Assembly (NCBI GenBank): GCA_025506515.1
Contig: CM046453.1
Location: 46,546,395-46,610,394, forward strand
Reading direction: 5' to 3'
Source: Flaveria trinervia
Lineage: Eukaryota; Streptophyta; Magnoliopsida; Asterales; Asteraceae
DNA: 64,000 nucleotides
In this document: positions 23,867 to 35,061 of the stretch, piece after piece
How positions within the stretch are numbered: position 1 is the first letter of the stretch
How the letters are laid out: the number at the start of each line of letters is the position of its first letter
Notes under the pieces: model-generated
The model's database searches: none
Told to the model about the DNA's origin: nothing
What the model saw: only the letters and a program-made list of their open reading frames with translations
Made by a program: the position numbers and the translations under genes

Positions 23867-24613
23867 CTATTTAGCTTTAATGTATGGAACAATTGTAATT
23901 TTGACCTTTTGAGTCGTGTTCCCTTTTAGCATGTTTACATCCATGAATATGTTTATTATTCTAAATGTCCGTAGTCGGTCATATTTGTGGAACAAATATG
24001 AATATGAGACTATTATGAACATGGATTGGTAGATATTCATAAGGTATGAATATAGAGCAATTGGTTGCTACCAAGGTTCATAGATATTTGTGGGATGCAA
24101 ATATTGGACTGACCCGCATCTCAATTTTACTACATGGAATCTTTAGATTGATCATAAGTAAATTTGAGTAAAGGCGAATATCATTTGGTATCCTCTGACC
24201 TGAGATACATATTGGGTTTTGATATTCACCAAGTGTTATACCTTGAGCTAGTTCTTCGCTGCTCTGAAATAATGGTCAGTACATAAGGCTATGTTTGGGT
24301 ACAACATAAGGTGATTGTGAGAAACGTATGTAGTCAAGATGGAATTTGTTCCTCTTATTCGTTGAGAGCATGATGTCTAAGGCCTGATTAAGTTAAATCA
24401 ACAAGGGATGATCATTCTGTGTCCTTGGATTTAACATGACATCTGTAACAAAAGGATAATGATTGATTCACCTAAATCATTTCAAGTTGGATACTTGAAG
24501 GGGATGATGTTATTGAATGGCTTTAAGTCACGCGTATTAAGGGTAGTAAACCGTTGTTAGGCGGTATTTACTGCTTGCATCAATCCTCTATGTATCTTGT
24601 GCAAGTGGGAGAT
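23867..24613 (+). other. D1 3' untranslated region
   Basis: A non-coding stretch that aligns with C1 14565-15332. It ends with GTGCAAGTGGGAGAT, whose purine-rich part is the probable polypurine tract, immediately before the LTR start at 24614. I see no gene in it. Confidence 0.75.
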
Positions 24614-25602
24614 TGTTGGATTCTGTATGCCCAAGACACATAGAACATTGATGTGGTTAGTACGTTGTGATCCAAGTCGGGTCATACCCAATAACAAGCT
24701 TAGCAAACACCAATTAATATTTAATTGATGATATGATCATGCAATTAAATAATCACACCAATTTAGAAAATGGGTTTTCTAAATAAATTGTATGTGAGAA
24801 AGAACAAATTATGAGGACATTTTGTACATGGTTATTATTTGTTATGTTGTTTAAATTAATCAAGCAACATCAAATAATAAAAGTGTGTGTGTGCATATTT
24901 TATATAATTAAAGGTTAATTATGTAATTTATAAGATTAGTCAAATTAATTGGGTCTTAAAAAAAAAAAAAGGGGAAAAAACCCTAATAAAGGGAGGTGGA
25001 TTTTCGGCCGCAATGTGCCTCTCCCCTCTCCTTTCTTTTCTGGTTTTTGAAGCAAAAAAACTCTCGATGAACACACACATCTTCATCCTCTCATCTCACA
25101 CACATATGGAATGACCAAAGGAGAGAATGGTTCTCTCCCTTTTGAAGAAACTCTCGGCTGAAACATGTTCCAGCAGCATCTTCATGCTCGATTTGGTGCT
25201 GGAAGGATGTTCAGCAGCATCTTCATGGTCGATTTTGGTGTCAAATCCTAGCAAACATGGTGTTTCTTGAGGGCTTGTGGGTATGTACACTTGAGGACAC
25301 CTATCCTTGGTGTTTTAGCCATCCAAGGACAGCCACTTCTTCAACAAAACGTGATTTCCAGCAGCTCTAATGTCGGTTCTTCAAATCGCCCATAAAGGTA
25401 GTTTGTTGATGTTGTTTGGTTGTTTTAGCTTGTTGATAACTAGTTTATTCACATACATATGATCCTATGTCTTTGGGTTTGTTGAAATTAAGTTACGAAG
25501 ATCAATTTTCAGATTACAAATGGTATTTGTTAAATGTTTATCCGCTGCGTTTTTCTTGTTTAAATGGTTAAACAACATTGTTTTGGCACAACAAACCCAA
25601 CA
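24614..25602 (+). repeat. D1 3' LTR (989 bp)
   Basis: Same ends and length as the 5' LTR, followed by the duplication CCGCC at 25603-25607. See the 5' LTR for the differences. Confidence 0.96.
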
Positions 25603-27125
25603 CCGCCACCACATTGGCTTTGCCCGGATGGTAGTGGATCTTGTAATCATAATCTTTTATAAGCTCCAACCATCTCCTCTGCCTCATATTCAAATCTATT
25701 TGCTCAAAGAAGTACTTCAAGCTCTTGTGGTCAGTGAATATGATGCGCTTCGTCCTGTAAAGGTAGTGCCTCCAAATCTTTAGTGCAAAGACCACGGCTG
25801 CTAGCTCCAAGTCATGAGTAGGATAATTGACCTCATGAACCTTTAACTATCGGGATGCATAGGCTATAACCTTTCCTCTCTGCATTAACACACATCCCAC
25901 CCCAGGCAGGAAACATCAGAATAAACCACCAGATCTTCACTTCCATCGGGTAATGATAGAACAGGAGCTTGAGTCAACCTCACCTTTAATTCCTCGAATG
26001 CCTTCTCTTGAGCTTGACCCCATACGAATTTTACATCTTTCCAGATCAACTTGGTTAGTGGAGAAGCGATCTTAGAGAAGTCTTGAATGAATCTCCTGTA
26101 GTAGCCTACCAAACCTATGAAACTACGAATCTCGGATGGCGTCTTTGGAGACTTCCATTGCATCACCGCCTCCACCTTTGCTGGGTCCACCATAATCCCC
26201 TCAGGTTCGCCACGTGACCCAATATTTGAACCTCGCTCAACCAGAACGCGCATTTGGAGAACTTGGGATACAGCCTCTCTCTTCTTAACGTCTCCAACAC
26301 TTGTTGAATGTGACCTGCATGTTCCCCCTCACTCTTTGAATAAATCAAAATATCATCGATAAACACAATCACTAATTTAACCAACATTGGCCGACACACT
26401 CGATTCATCAGATCCATAAAAGCAGCCGACGCGTTGGTCAAATTAAATAACATAACGAGGAACTCGTAGTGAGCATAACCCATGCGAAAAGCTATTTTAG
26501 GAATATCCTGCTCATTCACCTTTAGCTGATGGTAGCCAGATCGAAGATCTATCCTTGAAAACCAACTTGGCACCTTGAAGCTGATCAAACAAATCATCCA
26601 TCCTCGGTAACGGGTACCGATTCTTCACCGTCAACATGTTCAGCTCACGGTACTCTATACAGATCCTCATGCTACCGTCTTTCTTCTTTTTTACAAATAA
26701 GACCGGAGCACCCCACGCAGAGATACTTAGTCTAATGAACCCCTTATCAAGCAGCTCTGGAAATTGCTCCATCAACTCTTTCATCTCAGTCGGAACCAAA
26801 CGATATGGTGCCTTGGCAATAGGTTGGGCACCCGGTATCAAGTCAATCTGAAACTCGATCTCACGGTCAGGTAGCACTCCAGGTAAGTCTTCTGGAATAT
26901 GTCTGGAAAGTCACACATAACCGGTACATTAGACGGTTGTGGTATTAGTGTATCCACATCCTTTACATAGGCCAAGTAGGCACTACATCCACACCTCATG
27001 CACTTTCCCGCCACCGCCATTGAGATTACATTCGGGATCGTTGTGACCCGATCCCCATAAGCCGTCACCATAGTCTCGTCAGGCGCTGTCAAACTAATCA
27101 TCTTCTTGTGACACACATGAAGGTT
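25603..27125 (-). pseudogene. pol: G1 protease end, RT and RNase H
   Basis: Reading from 27125 down, the end of the protease region (CHKKMISLTAPDETMV, CDFPDIFQ) leads into the RT. RT blocks are APYRLVPTEMKEL, RYPLPRMDDLFDQLQGA, SRIDLRSGYHQL (about 26550), GYAHYEFLVM and the catalytic FIDD at 26352-26363. FIGLVGYYRRFIQDFSKIA follows and then RNase H with VYSDVS, ELAAVVFALKIWRHYLY, FTDHKSLKYFF and HYHPGKANVV, where D1 interrupts. Frameshifts near 26560, 26230 and 25880 and a stop near 25845 break it. The order RT, RNase H, then integrase is the Ty3/gypsy order. F1 inserted at 27126. Confidence 0.9.
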
Positions 27126-27197
27126 TGTTAGAACACTAAAACATAGTTTAACCTTTTATACTTTCAGAAAACGCAGCGGAGGTTTAGGATTATAACA
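27126..27197 (-). repeat. F1: LTR end of a C/D-type copia element
   Basis: The plus strand starts TGTTAGAACAC at the break in G1. On the minus strand it reads like the last 70 bp of the C1 and D1 LTRs (AATCCT, CCGCTGCGTTTTCT, GGTTAAACTATG, ends CTAACA). Its continuation after T1 is at 63979. So F1 is a minus-strand element inserted in G1 whose 3' LTR was hit by T1, and most of it lies to the right of the window. Confidence 0.72.
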
Positions 27198-27718
27198 TGT
27201 TGGTCCATGTGATCGATGAACAGTACAATTGATAGGATAATTTGATCAATATCAAACACACAATCCAAATAACAACAATTGAGAAGTCAATATGATGAAT
27301 CAAGACATAATTGGTACTCAAATGAACAAACTCACTCAATAACAACAAGCACAATTGTATTTCAATGAAGTAACTGCTTAGAAATGGTAGCTTGCAACAG
27401 AATTCCACGATTAGGGTTTTGCCAGCTACCCGTACAAAGTGAAATGACAATAGTATATATAGCAGTCATAGATTCGCTGACAGTTTCGCTACCAGCGCAA
27501 CTGTCATGCCGAAACTATAGTTTCGCCCGACAGAACACAAGTTCGCCGGGTAAACCAAAACAGCAAACTGTGAGCGAATGTATAGATTCGCTCACAGTTT
27601 CGCTGGACTGCCAAAACTGCTAATTACAAACAAAATACAAAATGAAACTAACAAAAGTCCTATTACAATGTAAAGTAAACATCTATACTAAAGTGAGTCC
27701 AACCTAACATGATCTTCA
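27198..27718 (-). repeat. T1 3' LTR (521 bp)
   Basis: Plus-strand ends are TGTTGGTCCA and GATCTTCA. It matches the right LTR with roughly ten substitutions and a few indels. On the minus strand a TATA box (TATATATAC, about 27453-27461) lies downstream of several TTTCGC or TTCGC motifs (about 27470-27605), so the motifs are in U3. Confidence 0.95.
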
Positions 27719-27735
27719 ATACTCCCCCTAGGTTG
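27719..27735 (-). other. T1 polypurine tract
   Basis: The minus strand reads CAACCTAGGGGGAGTAT just before the LTR, the plus-strand cDNA primer site. Compare CAGGGGGAGTT in A2 and A3. Confidence 0.88.
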
Positions 27736-27748
27736 GACCTCACTATCT

Positions 27749-29052
27749 TCACTTCTCTTGATTTGACTCGTCGGCTCCAGTTTCCTCTGCTGCTATTGGT
27801 CTATCTTCATCACCTCCCGCAACAACATCTTTAGAAGCTTCAGCCACTAATCCTCCAAGGTTAGTTCCTGCATCACCAGCTTCCTCAGAATGACCACTAG
27901 CTCTAGCAAACTGCCTGGTCATGTCTTGAACATCCATGGCAAAGTCATCTTGTGCTCTCACCTTTTCAGCCAAACTCTTTACCTCCGCCCATACTCCTCT
28001 TATTTTGTTTGCCACATTCATAAACAAGCTTGCCTCTTTTCGTGTTTCCTCTCCTGCCCCAACCTTAATATGATTTTCACAAAGAGTCAAGAGATCTTCA
28101 TCACTGAAGCTGAATAATTCCATCGGGTCAAACACCCTAAACTCTTTTCCATGTTTGGCTCTAATCACCGCCTCGCCAGTGTTATTATCATAAAACCACT
28201 TTTCAAAGTGTAAACGTTGGGGAAGAGGATCAGCCAATCTTACCCTGTTGACAGTCTTTGGTGGTTTGACTCTCAAAACAATCCTCCCTTTGCCAGTCTC
28301 CTAGTCTTTATCTTTCTTTGATCTTTTTCATTTAGCCTTCATGTATCCAAATGACTCAAAATTATCATTAAGTCCATTTTTAATTACCTTCTCAAGAAAT
28401 ACTGCCTTTTCACTTAAATGAGCATTAATCAAAGGCAAAGTGGCCAACCGTCTCAGATCCCATTTGGGCAAGGTCTTAAAAGCCTTCCTATTGAGCATGT
28501 AGCTGATATGACCTCCTCTTCTTTTAATCATAAACATCTTTAAACTAGGATTATAACACCAACTTATTATCTTCTTGTCTGCCACTTTCCTGCTTAACCT
28601 TCCATATTTGGAAACAAAGGAGTAAGTTCTTCAGCCTCCTTCTCCTTCACCAACCAGTCACTCTTATCCATCTCAAACACATCAGCTTCATCATCTCCCT
28701 TCTTAGCAACATACACCAGTGGTCTCTCATCTACTTCATAAAACTCTGGTTCAGAATCATAATCAACCAATTGCTCATCCTCCTCTTCTTCATCAATCAA
28801 ACCTTTTCCTTTATCAGACATTCCCTCAGTGGTAGCAGTAACAACCACTTCTTCACCCACACTATCCTTATCAAAATCAAACTGTAGGTTAACAAACCCT
28901 GCTTCAATAATATCATCATCCTCATTTCTTCCAGCATCTTCTCTTGGGATCTCTTGTTCCCCTGCTTCAGTATTAGCTGCTCCAGAAGTGCCCTCTCCTA
29001 CCTTGGATGAAGTACCCTCATTCAAGAATGAGTACTTAGATATATCAGTCAT
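27749..29052 (-). pseudogene. T1 extra 3' ORF, C-terminal part
   Basis: Unknown function. On the minus strand three open segments lie end to end in different frames. 29052-28594 is strongly acidic, with a run of Glu/Asp near its middle. 28585-28328 is basic and compact (WCYNPSLKMFMIKRRGG ... TLPKWDLRRLATLPLIN). 28276-27749 has LHFEKWFYDNNTGEAVIRAK and RVFDPMELFSFSDEDLLTL, then an Ala/Glu-rich tail ending 14 bp before the polypurine tract. The last segment resembles the end of the B1 gene (LDFLSTKDLYKLL) in position and pattern. No membrane helix is seen. The frame breaks could be mutations, assembly errors or introns. Confidence 0.6.
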
Positions 29053-29072
29053 ATCATCTAACTCAGATTGAG

Positions 29073-30324
29073 TTAGTTGACTAGGTAGCCAACAGCAGCT
29101 TTCATCTGAGAAATTTCTTCAAACAATCTCTTAATCAAATTATTCTGGTCAACTAACATCTTTTTCATTCCTTCAATTACCCCATCCTTCTGTTTTTCCC
29201 TAATCTCCTGATTCGTCAGTTTAGTCTTTATCATACTCAACTCATTGGCCAATGAAGTATTTAGACTACGAATAACATCCTCATCAAGACCAGCACTAGC
29301 CTCTTTCCTTGCTGTGAAACCCTCGTGTCGATGTTTTGATCTCTGTTCAGGCTCAACAAAGTCAGTTTTCTTTTTAGATCTCCGTTCTTTCTCCACCCTT
29401 ATCTCCTCTTCTTGTGCATCTATATCTTCTTCAAAATCATAATCTTTCTTTTTTGCATATCTCTTTCTCTTCTTAGCTGGATCAGCTTGTTGCACCCTTG
29501 TTTCCTCAGTCCTTTTGTTTTCAAACTCAACGACCCGTCTGATATAATTCCAGTGTTCTACAGGGTACATATTTTCCCAGAGATGGGTGATTTTACCACT
29601 GAAATCATGGCGGATAGCACACAATCAGCAAATATCCGAGGGTTCATCTGCACTAATCTCTTGACTTCACCATGTTTAGGAACATCAGGAATAAGATCAT
29701 CAATAATCATCTGAATAAAGCGAGGATATAACAACCATTTATCCTTCTTCACAGCCATCACATTCTCTGCCATACACGCAAAGATCAGTCTAGCAATGTT
29801 TGCTTTCTCCCCTTTACAACATATCACCATAGCTTTGCCCCAGTCAAGATTAAGTCCATCTGATCCACCCTTACGGTGATCTAAGCACATAATAAAAACA
29901 TGAGCTATATATCTCCATTCCTTAGTTAAAAAAGACTTTTTAATCTCCTTCCTCGAACCAAAAGCTGGTCCCTCAGACCCCATTTGTCTGAAAGCTTGGA
30001 ATACTTCAGACTCCGTCATATCCACTTCATCACCAGTATCATCTTCTAGTCTAAGAATCCTCGACACGCTCTCAGCAGTAATAGTTATATCATGATCAAT
30101 CACTCTAGCTGTGATTCTATGTACATCTCCTCCAGTGTTGTATTCTGCTGATCTCCAAAAATCTCTAATATGAAGATCATAGATATTGGGTGAGTGAGAG
30201 ATAGCATATGCAATGGGTGATCTCTGAAGCCATCTAATGCAGTCACGAAATCCGGCCGCCTTTGGAAGAGTATCGTCTAATATGGCAGTGATGTTATTCC
30301 TCTCATCAAAGTTGAGATTCGCCA
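29073..30324 (-). pseudogene. T1 extra 3' ORF, N-terminal domain and coiled coil
   Basis: The start chosen is the ATG at 30324 (MANLNFDERNN), six bases after an acceptor-like TTCTTCTCAG. An upstream in-frame Met gives only T-rich leader sequence. The first ~215 residues carry the domain shared with A2 and B1: RDFWRSAEYN, ITAESVSRILRLEDD, CLDHRKGGSDGL, IARLIFACMAENV and WLLYPRFIQMII. Near 29600 the frame shifts. The second segment has a Lys/Arg-rich nuclear-signal-like stretch (PAKKRKRYAKKK, about 29470) and a coiled coil (about 29260-29100). It is a plausible nuclear protein rather than an envelope. Function unknown. Confidence 0.7.
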
Positions 30325-31100
30325 TGATAACCTGAGAAGAACAACAAATAAATTTGAATAAGAAATACTGAAAATAAGAAAATAAAACAAAAACAAAAGA
30401 AACAATCAATTTCGGCAAGCGAAACAATAGTTTCGCTCACTAAGACATGATAGTTTCGCTGAATCAAAGACAATTTCGACAAGGAAAACAAACAGTTTCG
30501 ACAAGCGAAACTATAATTTCGCTCATTGAAACTTGTTATTTTCGCATAACAAAAATTAGTTTCGACAAGATTAGAATGAATTAAAGTAGTTTCGCAATTA
30601 GTTTCACCAAATATTAATTTAGTTCGCTATTACAAATTAGTTTCGCTGACATAAGAAAATACAAGCGAAACTGTGTAAATTAAAGATCAATCATTGCGAA
30701 ATTAGAGAAGATATGGTGAAACTGTTAAGTTTGCTCGGACAGCATAACTTTACAGTTCGCAGAAAAATGTGAACTTTCGTTCAATTCGCAGAAAAATTAG
30801 TAGTTTCGCTGAACGAACAGCGAAACCACCGAAGAGACCAATCTAGATAACTTAAGAATAAACTATTTAACCAGATTAGAAAGTGAATCAGTGTTCGAAA
30901 CTCACATACAAAGTGAATCTCACAAAAAATCAGACCAAATCACAAACACAAGTCAAAATCGCCTTAAAAGTTACGGATAACCCTAAAAGTGAAACTGAGC
31001 GATGTGCGAAATTATGAGAGAAAATTCGCAAACATGAATTATATAGCAAATAGTTTCGCAGACAGCAAACTATAAATTCGTCTGGCGAATTTACAGTTTC
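30325..31100 (-). promoter_or_regulatory. T1 spacer upstream of the extra ORF, dense TTTCGC array
   Basis: A non-coding stretch with at least 14 exact TTTCGC or GCGAAA hexamers between 30419 and 31060, in both orientations, plus many one-base variants. The same hexamer is in the T1 LTR U3 and in the leader before gag. A TATA-like TATATAA lies on the minus strand at about 31037-31046. Next to the ORF there is a long T-rich tract ending TTCTTCTCAG (about 30331-30340), which looks like a splice acceptor. A2 inserted into this array at a GTTTCGC site. The array continues at 43595. Confidence 0.6.
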
Positions 31101-31990
31101 TGTTGGACCAAAAGAACCAATGAGCCAAGATCAGAAAACCTCTAAGTCCCACACGGTATCACAACAACTGCTGAAAGCCTCATCAGTAGTTTGACAAGTA
31201 CTGAAGACTTCAACAGCTGAAGATCAAGTGCTGAAGACCTTAACAGCTGAAGACCAAAGTGCTGAAGTACAACAGCTGAAGAACACAAGTGCTGAAGCTG
31301 AAAGACCAAGTACTGAAGTACAACAGCTGAAGAGTTCACAAGTGCTGAAGATCAACAACTGATGTACAAAGTCTGAAGACAAAGACTGAAGACATCAGCT
31401 GATGATATCTACTGAAGTCATCAGCTGATGAAACGCCTGAAGGTCAAAGTCTGAAGACAAAGTACTGAAGCCTCAGTAGTTTGTCACAACTGCTGAAGAG
31501 TACTTTTCAGTAGTTGTGATATCAGTAGTTTTATGTTTTATGTTTCAGTAGTTTTGTAAAACGACTGAAGAGCTTGTTCTTCAGTCGTTGTAGTTTCAGT
31601 AGTTTTATATTTTGTACTTAACCTGCTGATATGTTCTCAGTAGTTGTGAACATTTCAGTAGTTTGTTAAGATTTAGTTATTTCTGTATTGGATCTGCCAG
31701 TTGTCACTTTCCGTGATAACAGCAGTGACTGTTGCACTCTATATAAGGAGTGACAACCCATTGTATTATTGAGCGAGATGACCAATTGAATGGAATGTTT
31801 GATTGATTTGATTAGAAATTCTCCATCTATAAACATTCCTAGAAATCAGAAATTCATATTCTCTCCCTATAACCGTATGCGATCTTAACGCTCATATATT
31901 GTTTGCTTGCTACAATTTGTCTAATTCGTTTGTGTATTCCGCTGCTTTACATTCTGATAAACATCAAACTTGTGATCACTGATCTTGTCA
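31101..31990 (+). repeat. A2 5' LTR (890 bp)
   Basis: TGTTGGACCA to CTTGTCA. Between about 31190 and 31360 there are roughly 30-bp repeats of the type AAGTGCTGAAG...CAACAGCTGAAG, followed by AGTACTGAAG and CTTCAGTAGTT elements to about 31660. All lie upstream of a TATA box (CTATATAAGG, about 31739-31748). The arrangement looks like a modular enhancer. Confidence 0.96.
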
Positions 31991-32225
31991 AATGGTATCA
32001 GAGCCGGTTAATCATTGATCGATCTAATAATTGATCATTGAAACTGCTATTCAAGATCCAAGTTTGATTGAATTAGCTTTTGTTTTTGCAAGAAACGGTT
32101 ATAGAGATTGAATTTTCTGTATTTCTGCTCATTCATCCTGAGATCTTATTCTTGGTTCTCATTGAGTTTGTTGTGGTTTGTCTAAAACTTTTCAAAACTT
32201 GAACTAAACTGTTTTTGAACTAAAA
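31991..32225 (+). other. A2 primer-binding site and leader
   Basis: TGGTATCAGAGCCGG starts at 31993, two bases after the LTR, matching initiator Met-tRNA. The rest of the 235-bp leader is untranslated and nearly identical to that of A3. Confidence 0.92.
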
Positions 32226-35061
32226 ATGACCACTCCCCAATGATCCTCACAATACTGGTTCCTCAACCAAGCCTCCTATGCTGGTTAGGAATGAGTATAA
32301 CATATGGCAAAGACGTATGCTCCATCACCTGTCTGTTAACAGCGCAGGGTGTTGGACATCTGGTACATGGTCCACACAAGCCTATGGTGAATAACCCGGA
32401 AACCAATCAAATGGTTCCGAAGAGGAGAGAGCAATATTCAGATGAGGATAAAAAGTTGCTTGAGATTGATGCAAAAGCCCATGGAATTCTGGCCATGGCT
32501 TTGCCCAATGAAATCTATTCTGGGCTAATGCATCATGAAACTGCCCATGACCTCTGGATTGCTTTGAAAGAACAATTTGGAGGAACAGATGAGGTCTTGG
32601 CAAATAATAGAGAAATTCTTGCCCAACATATGAGACATTCTCTCATAGAAAGGGTGAGACACTGACTCAACAATATGAGCGGTTTTCTTGTTTGATCTCT
32701 GAACTAAAAATGGTCAAACTTGAATACACCAATATTCAGATGAATAACAGATTTCTCAGATCACTGCCTGAGAGATGGGACACATATACTATTGTCCTAC
32801 GCTCCAGTGCAAGTTTGGACAAACTATCTCTCACCCAACTCCATGGGAAATTGCTCACTTTTGAGAGAGAGATAGAACAGAAGAGAAAGCTGTCTTCATC
32901 TGGAAAGCTCACTGAAGACTTTATTCAAGGCAACACTGCCTTGGTGGGTCATGAGTCAGAATATGCTGCATCTGAATGCCAGTATGATGAGCATATTAAT
33001 TTCTCTTCTGAGCACTTCTAATTCTGCATTTGTAAGTGTTGATGGTCAGTTCACTGGATGTAATAATGACACTTATGTTTCATTATGGATGATCTCAAGG
33101 GGATTGCTGATGATGACTTAGAAGAGATGGATATTTTGAGCCAAATGGCCTTGATAAATATCAGATCTCAGAAGTTCTACAAAAGAACTGGAAGAAAATT
33201 CCCAGGACTCTCTGGCAAAACCAAAGTGGGTTTTGACAAGAGCAAGTTGAGGTGTCACAATGCCAACGGCTGGGACACTTTGCAAGAGAGTGTAGATCAA
33301 CTGGATCAAAGTCTAATGCACCCTTTGTGACTTTTCCTGGCAATAGTCAACAAAACAGAGGGCAACATCCTGTCACATCTAGTCATCATCCTCAACAACA
33401 ATCTCCGGCATATTTTGTTCCTCAGGGTCAAATGCCTTATCAGTACCCTTGTTATTACATGCCACAGTCAAGTCAAGTTCAAGTTCCTATGACACCACAA
33501 CCTCATGCATTACCAGAACCTCAGCCTTCCCATCTCATCAACAATCTTCATCTCAACAACACAGCTTCTTCACCCCAGGAGTTGTTGACTGGAGCAGTTT
33601 ACCAGATGACTTGTCTGGTCATGATCAACTGTTCTCAGGTGCTGGTCAACATGGTGGTGACAGTCCTTTTGGGAATCTAGCTCTTATGGCTTTGGAGTCT
33701 GCTGATACTTCATCTTCCAATGCCTCTACACCTCAGGTATCACAGGTATCCTCTGAGGCAAAAGCCAATTATGTTCTGAACAATGCATAGCAGCATTTGC
33801 TTCCATTAGAGAAGCAAATGTAGCTTTAATTAATAAGAACATTGAGCTAGAACAAGAAATTTCCAAAAACAAAGCTGAGTTTGAGTTTGTGCTCAAGATA
33901 AAAATGATGAGGTTTATAAACTGAATTGCAAAATAATTGATGATAAGGCTAGAGAAGATGTACTTCTAGAGAAGTACAAAGATCTCAAAGAAACCCTTGC
34001 AGTTACCCAGGTCGAGTGTGATAGATGGGTACAATCATGCAAAGGTTTTGAAATGCTTCTTAGTAAGCAATCTGCTTCAAATGTGAAGTTTGGAATTGGT
34101 TACAATCACACTGCTCCACCTACAGATTTTACCCCAAGAGCAGAGGTAGAATCTGATGGTGAGAGTGATAACCAATCCATCAAGTCATGTGATCTACCTT
34201 CTGATACAGCACAATCAGAAGTAGCAGTCAGTATCAAGTCCTCTTTGAACCTATCAGCTGATGTTGATGGTCCAAATGCTGACATTCACATGATCAATAA
34301 GTTGATCAACTCAGGAGTCAATCCTGAAGGTCCTGAAAGGACTGGAGAGCAGGATTCAACTCCTGAAGTTCAAACTTCAACTGCTGTCAGTACTGAAGAG
34401 AAGAAAACTGGCAGTAGAAAGAGTTTGAAGACTACTAAAGATGCTGTCAAGAAAGCAACCAATGCTCCAAAGCATTGAAGAACAAGTCTTCTGTTGCTTC
34501 ACCATCTTTAGTTGATGATCAACCTAAGATGAAGAAGAACCATGTGAAGTATGTGGTTTGTTCAATCATCTTACAGATGATTGTTGGTACAAAAGAGGTT
34601 CCAAACTCAAACAAAAGGAAGAAATTAATGAGAAAATGGTAAAAATGAAAACTGAGTTTGAGACCACATTTGTATCAGCAACATCAAATCCTGTAACCCT
34701 TAAGTCCTTAAAGCAATCCAAAAAGGAAGGAGTTAAACAGGTGACAGCTGAGGGTGCTCAAAAGAAGAAGGTGCAACATAGGACCTTATCTAACTCCACT
34801 AGCAATGTGTCTGATGAGCTGAAAGCTTTATCACAAAATCAGACACAGCTGGTGATGATGTACAAACATCTGTTGGGTAGAGTTAACCAACTAGATTCTC
34901 CTATGTTGAAACCACAGAAAAGGAGGTCTAAGCCAAAGGACTCCTCTTCTGCACCATCTTCTTCCTCTCAGGCTGTTGTTACAAATAAACATGCTAGTTT
35001 ACCATCTATTGATGAGACCAGGCCCAAAACCAAAAAGGTTTGGGTCTCTAAAACTAACTGA
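32226..35061 (+). pseudogene. gag: A2 gag
   Basis: The start is the ATG at 32226, the position of the A3 start, but a 2-bp deletion (ACTCCCCAATG against ACTCCCTCCAATG) shifts the frame after four codons. The body continues in other frames: NNPETNQMVPKRREQ, HETAHDLWIALKEQFGG, RFLRSLPERWDTYTIVL. A first CCHC knuckle at about 33253-33294 has a 1-bp deletion. Gln/Pro-rich and Ser-rich segments follow. A second knuckle (CEVCGLFNHLTDDCW) lies at 34543-34584, then a Lys-rich tail. The last frame ends at TGA 35059-35061, and protease is read in the +1 frame. Two knuckles also occur in T1. Confidence 0.88.

Larger units (their letters stand above)
17831..25602 (+). mobile_element. D1: young but coding-dead Ty1/copia element
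   Basis: Complete copy: LTRs 17831-18819 and 24614-25602, both 989 bp and almost identical, flanked by the perfect duplication CCGCC (17826-17830 and 25603-25607). It splits the G1 motif KANVVADALSRK between RNase H and integrase. It is related to C1 along its length. The coding region is riddled with stops and has deletions, in sharp contrast to its LTRs, so it must have been mobilised by proteins from another copy. Confidence 0.96.
16332..27125 (-). mobile_element. G1: Ty3/gypsy chromovirus, interrupted by D1
   Basis: On the minus strand the order is protease end, RT and RNase H (27125 to 25603), the D1 insertion, integrase and chromodomain (17830 to 16387), then the first 55 bp of the 3' LTR. 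Gag and most of the protease lie beyond F1. The order RT, RNase H, integrase defines Ty3/gypsy, and the chromodomain at the end points to a chromovirus of the Tekay/Del type (the clade is inferred). G1 is the host of C1, D1 and F1 and therefore the oldest layer seen. Confidence 0.92.

Noticed and set aside
16332..27125. Pararetrovirus (caulimovirid) integration
   Set aside because: The RT fragment is followed by RNase H, integrase and a chromodomain and has an LTR start after a polypurine tract, so it is a Ty3/gypsy element. No movement-protein-like sequence is seen.
30325..30427. Hydrophobic N-terminus (signal peptide or membrane anchor) on the T1 extra ORF
   Set aside because: The upstream in-frame Met at 30427 would add a Phe/Leu-rich stretch, but it is just the translation of the T-rich leader. 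The conserved domain starts after ATG 30324, and A2 has no such extension.
31190..31400. CRISPR-like array of short repeats
   Set aside because: The repeats are degenerate, in both orientations and part of an LTR promoter in a plant retrotransposon. There are no constant-length unique spacers and no cas genes.
31993..32010. Possible tRNA gene fragment
   Set aside because: TGGTATCAGAGC sequences are retrotransposon primer-binding sites next to LTRs. No tRNA cloverleaf surrounds them.
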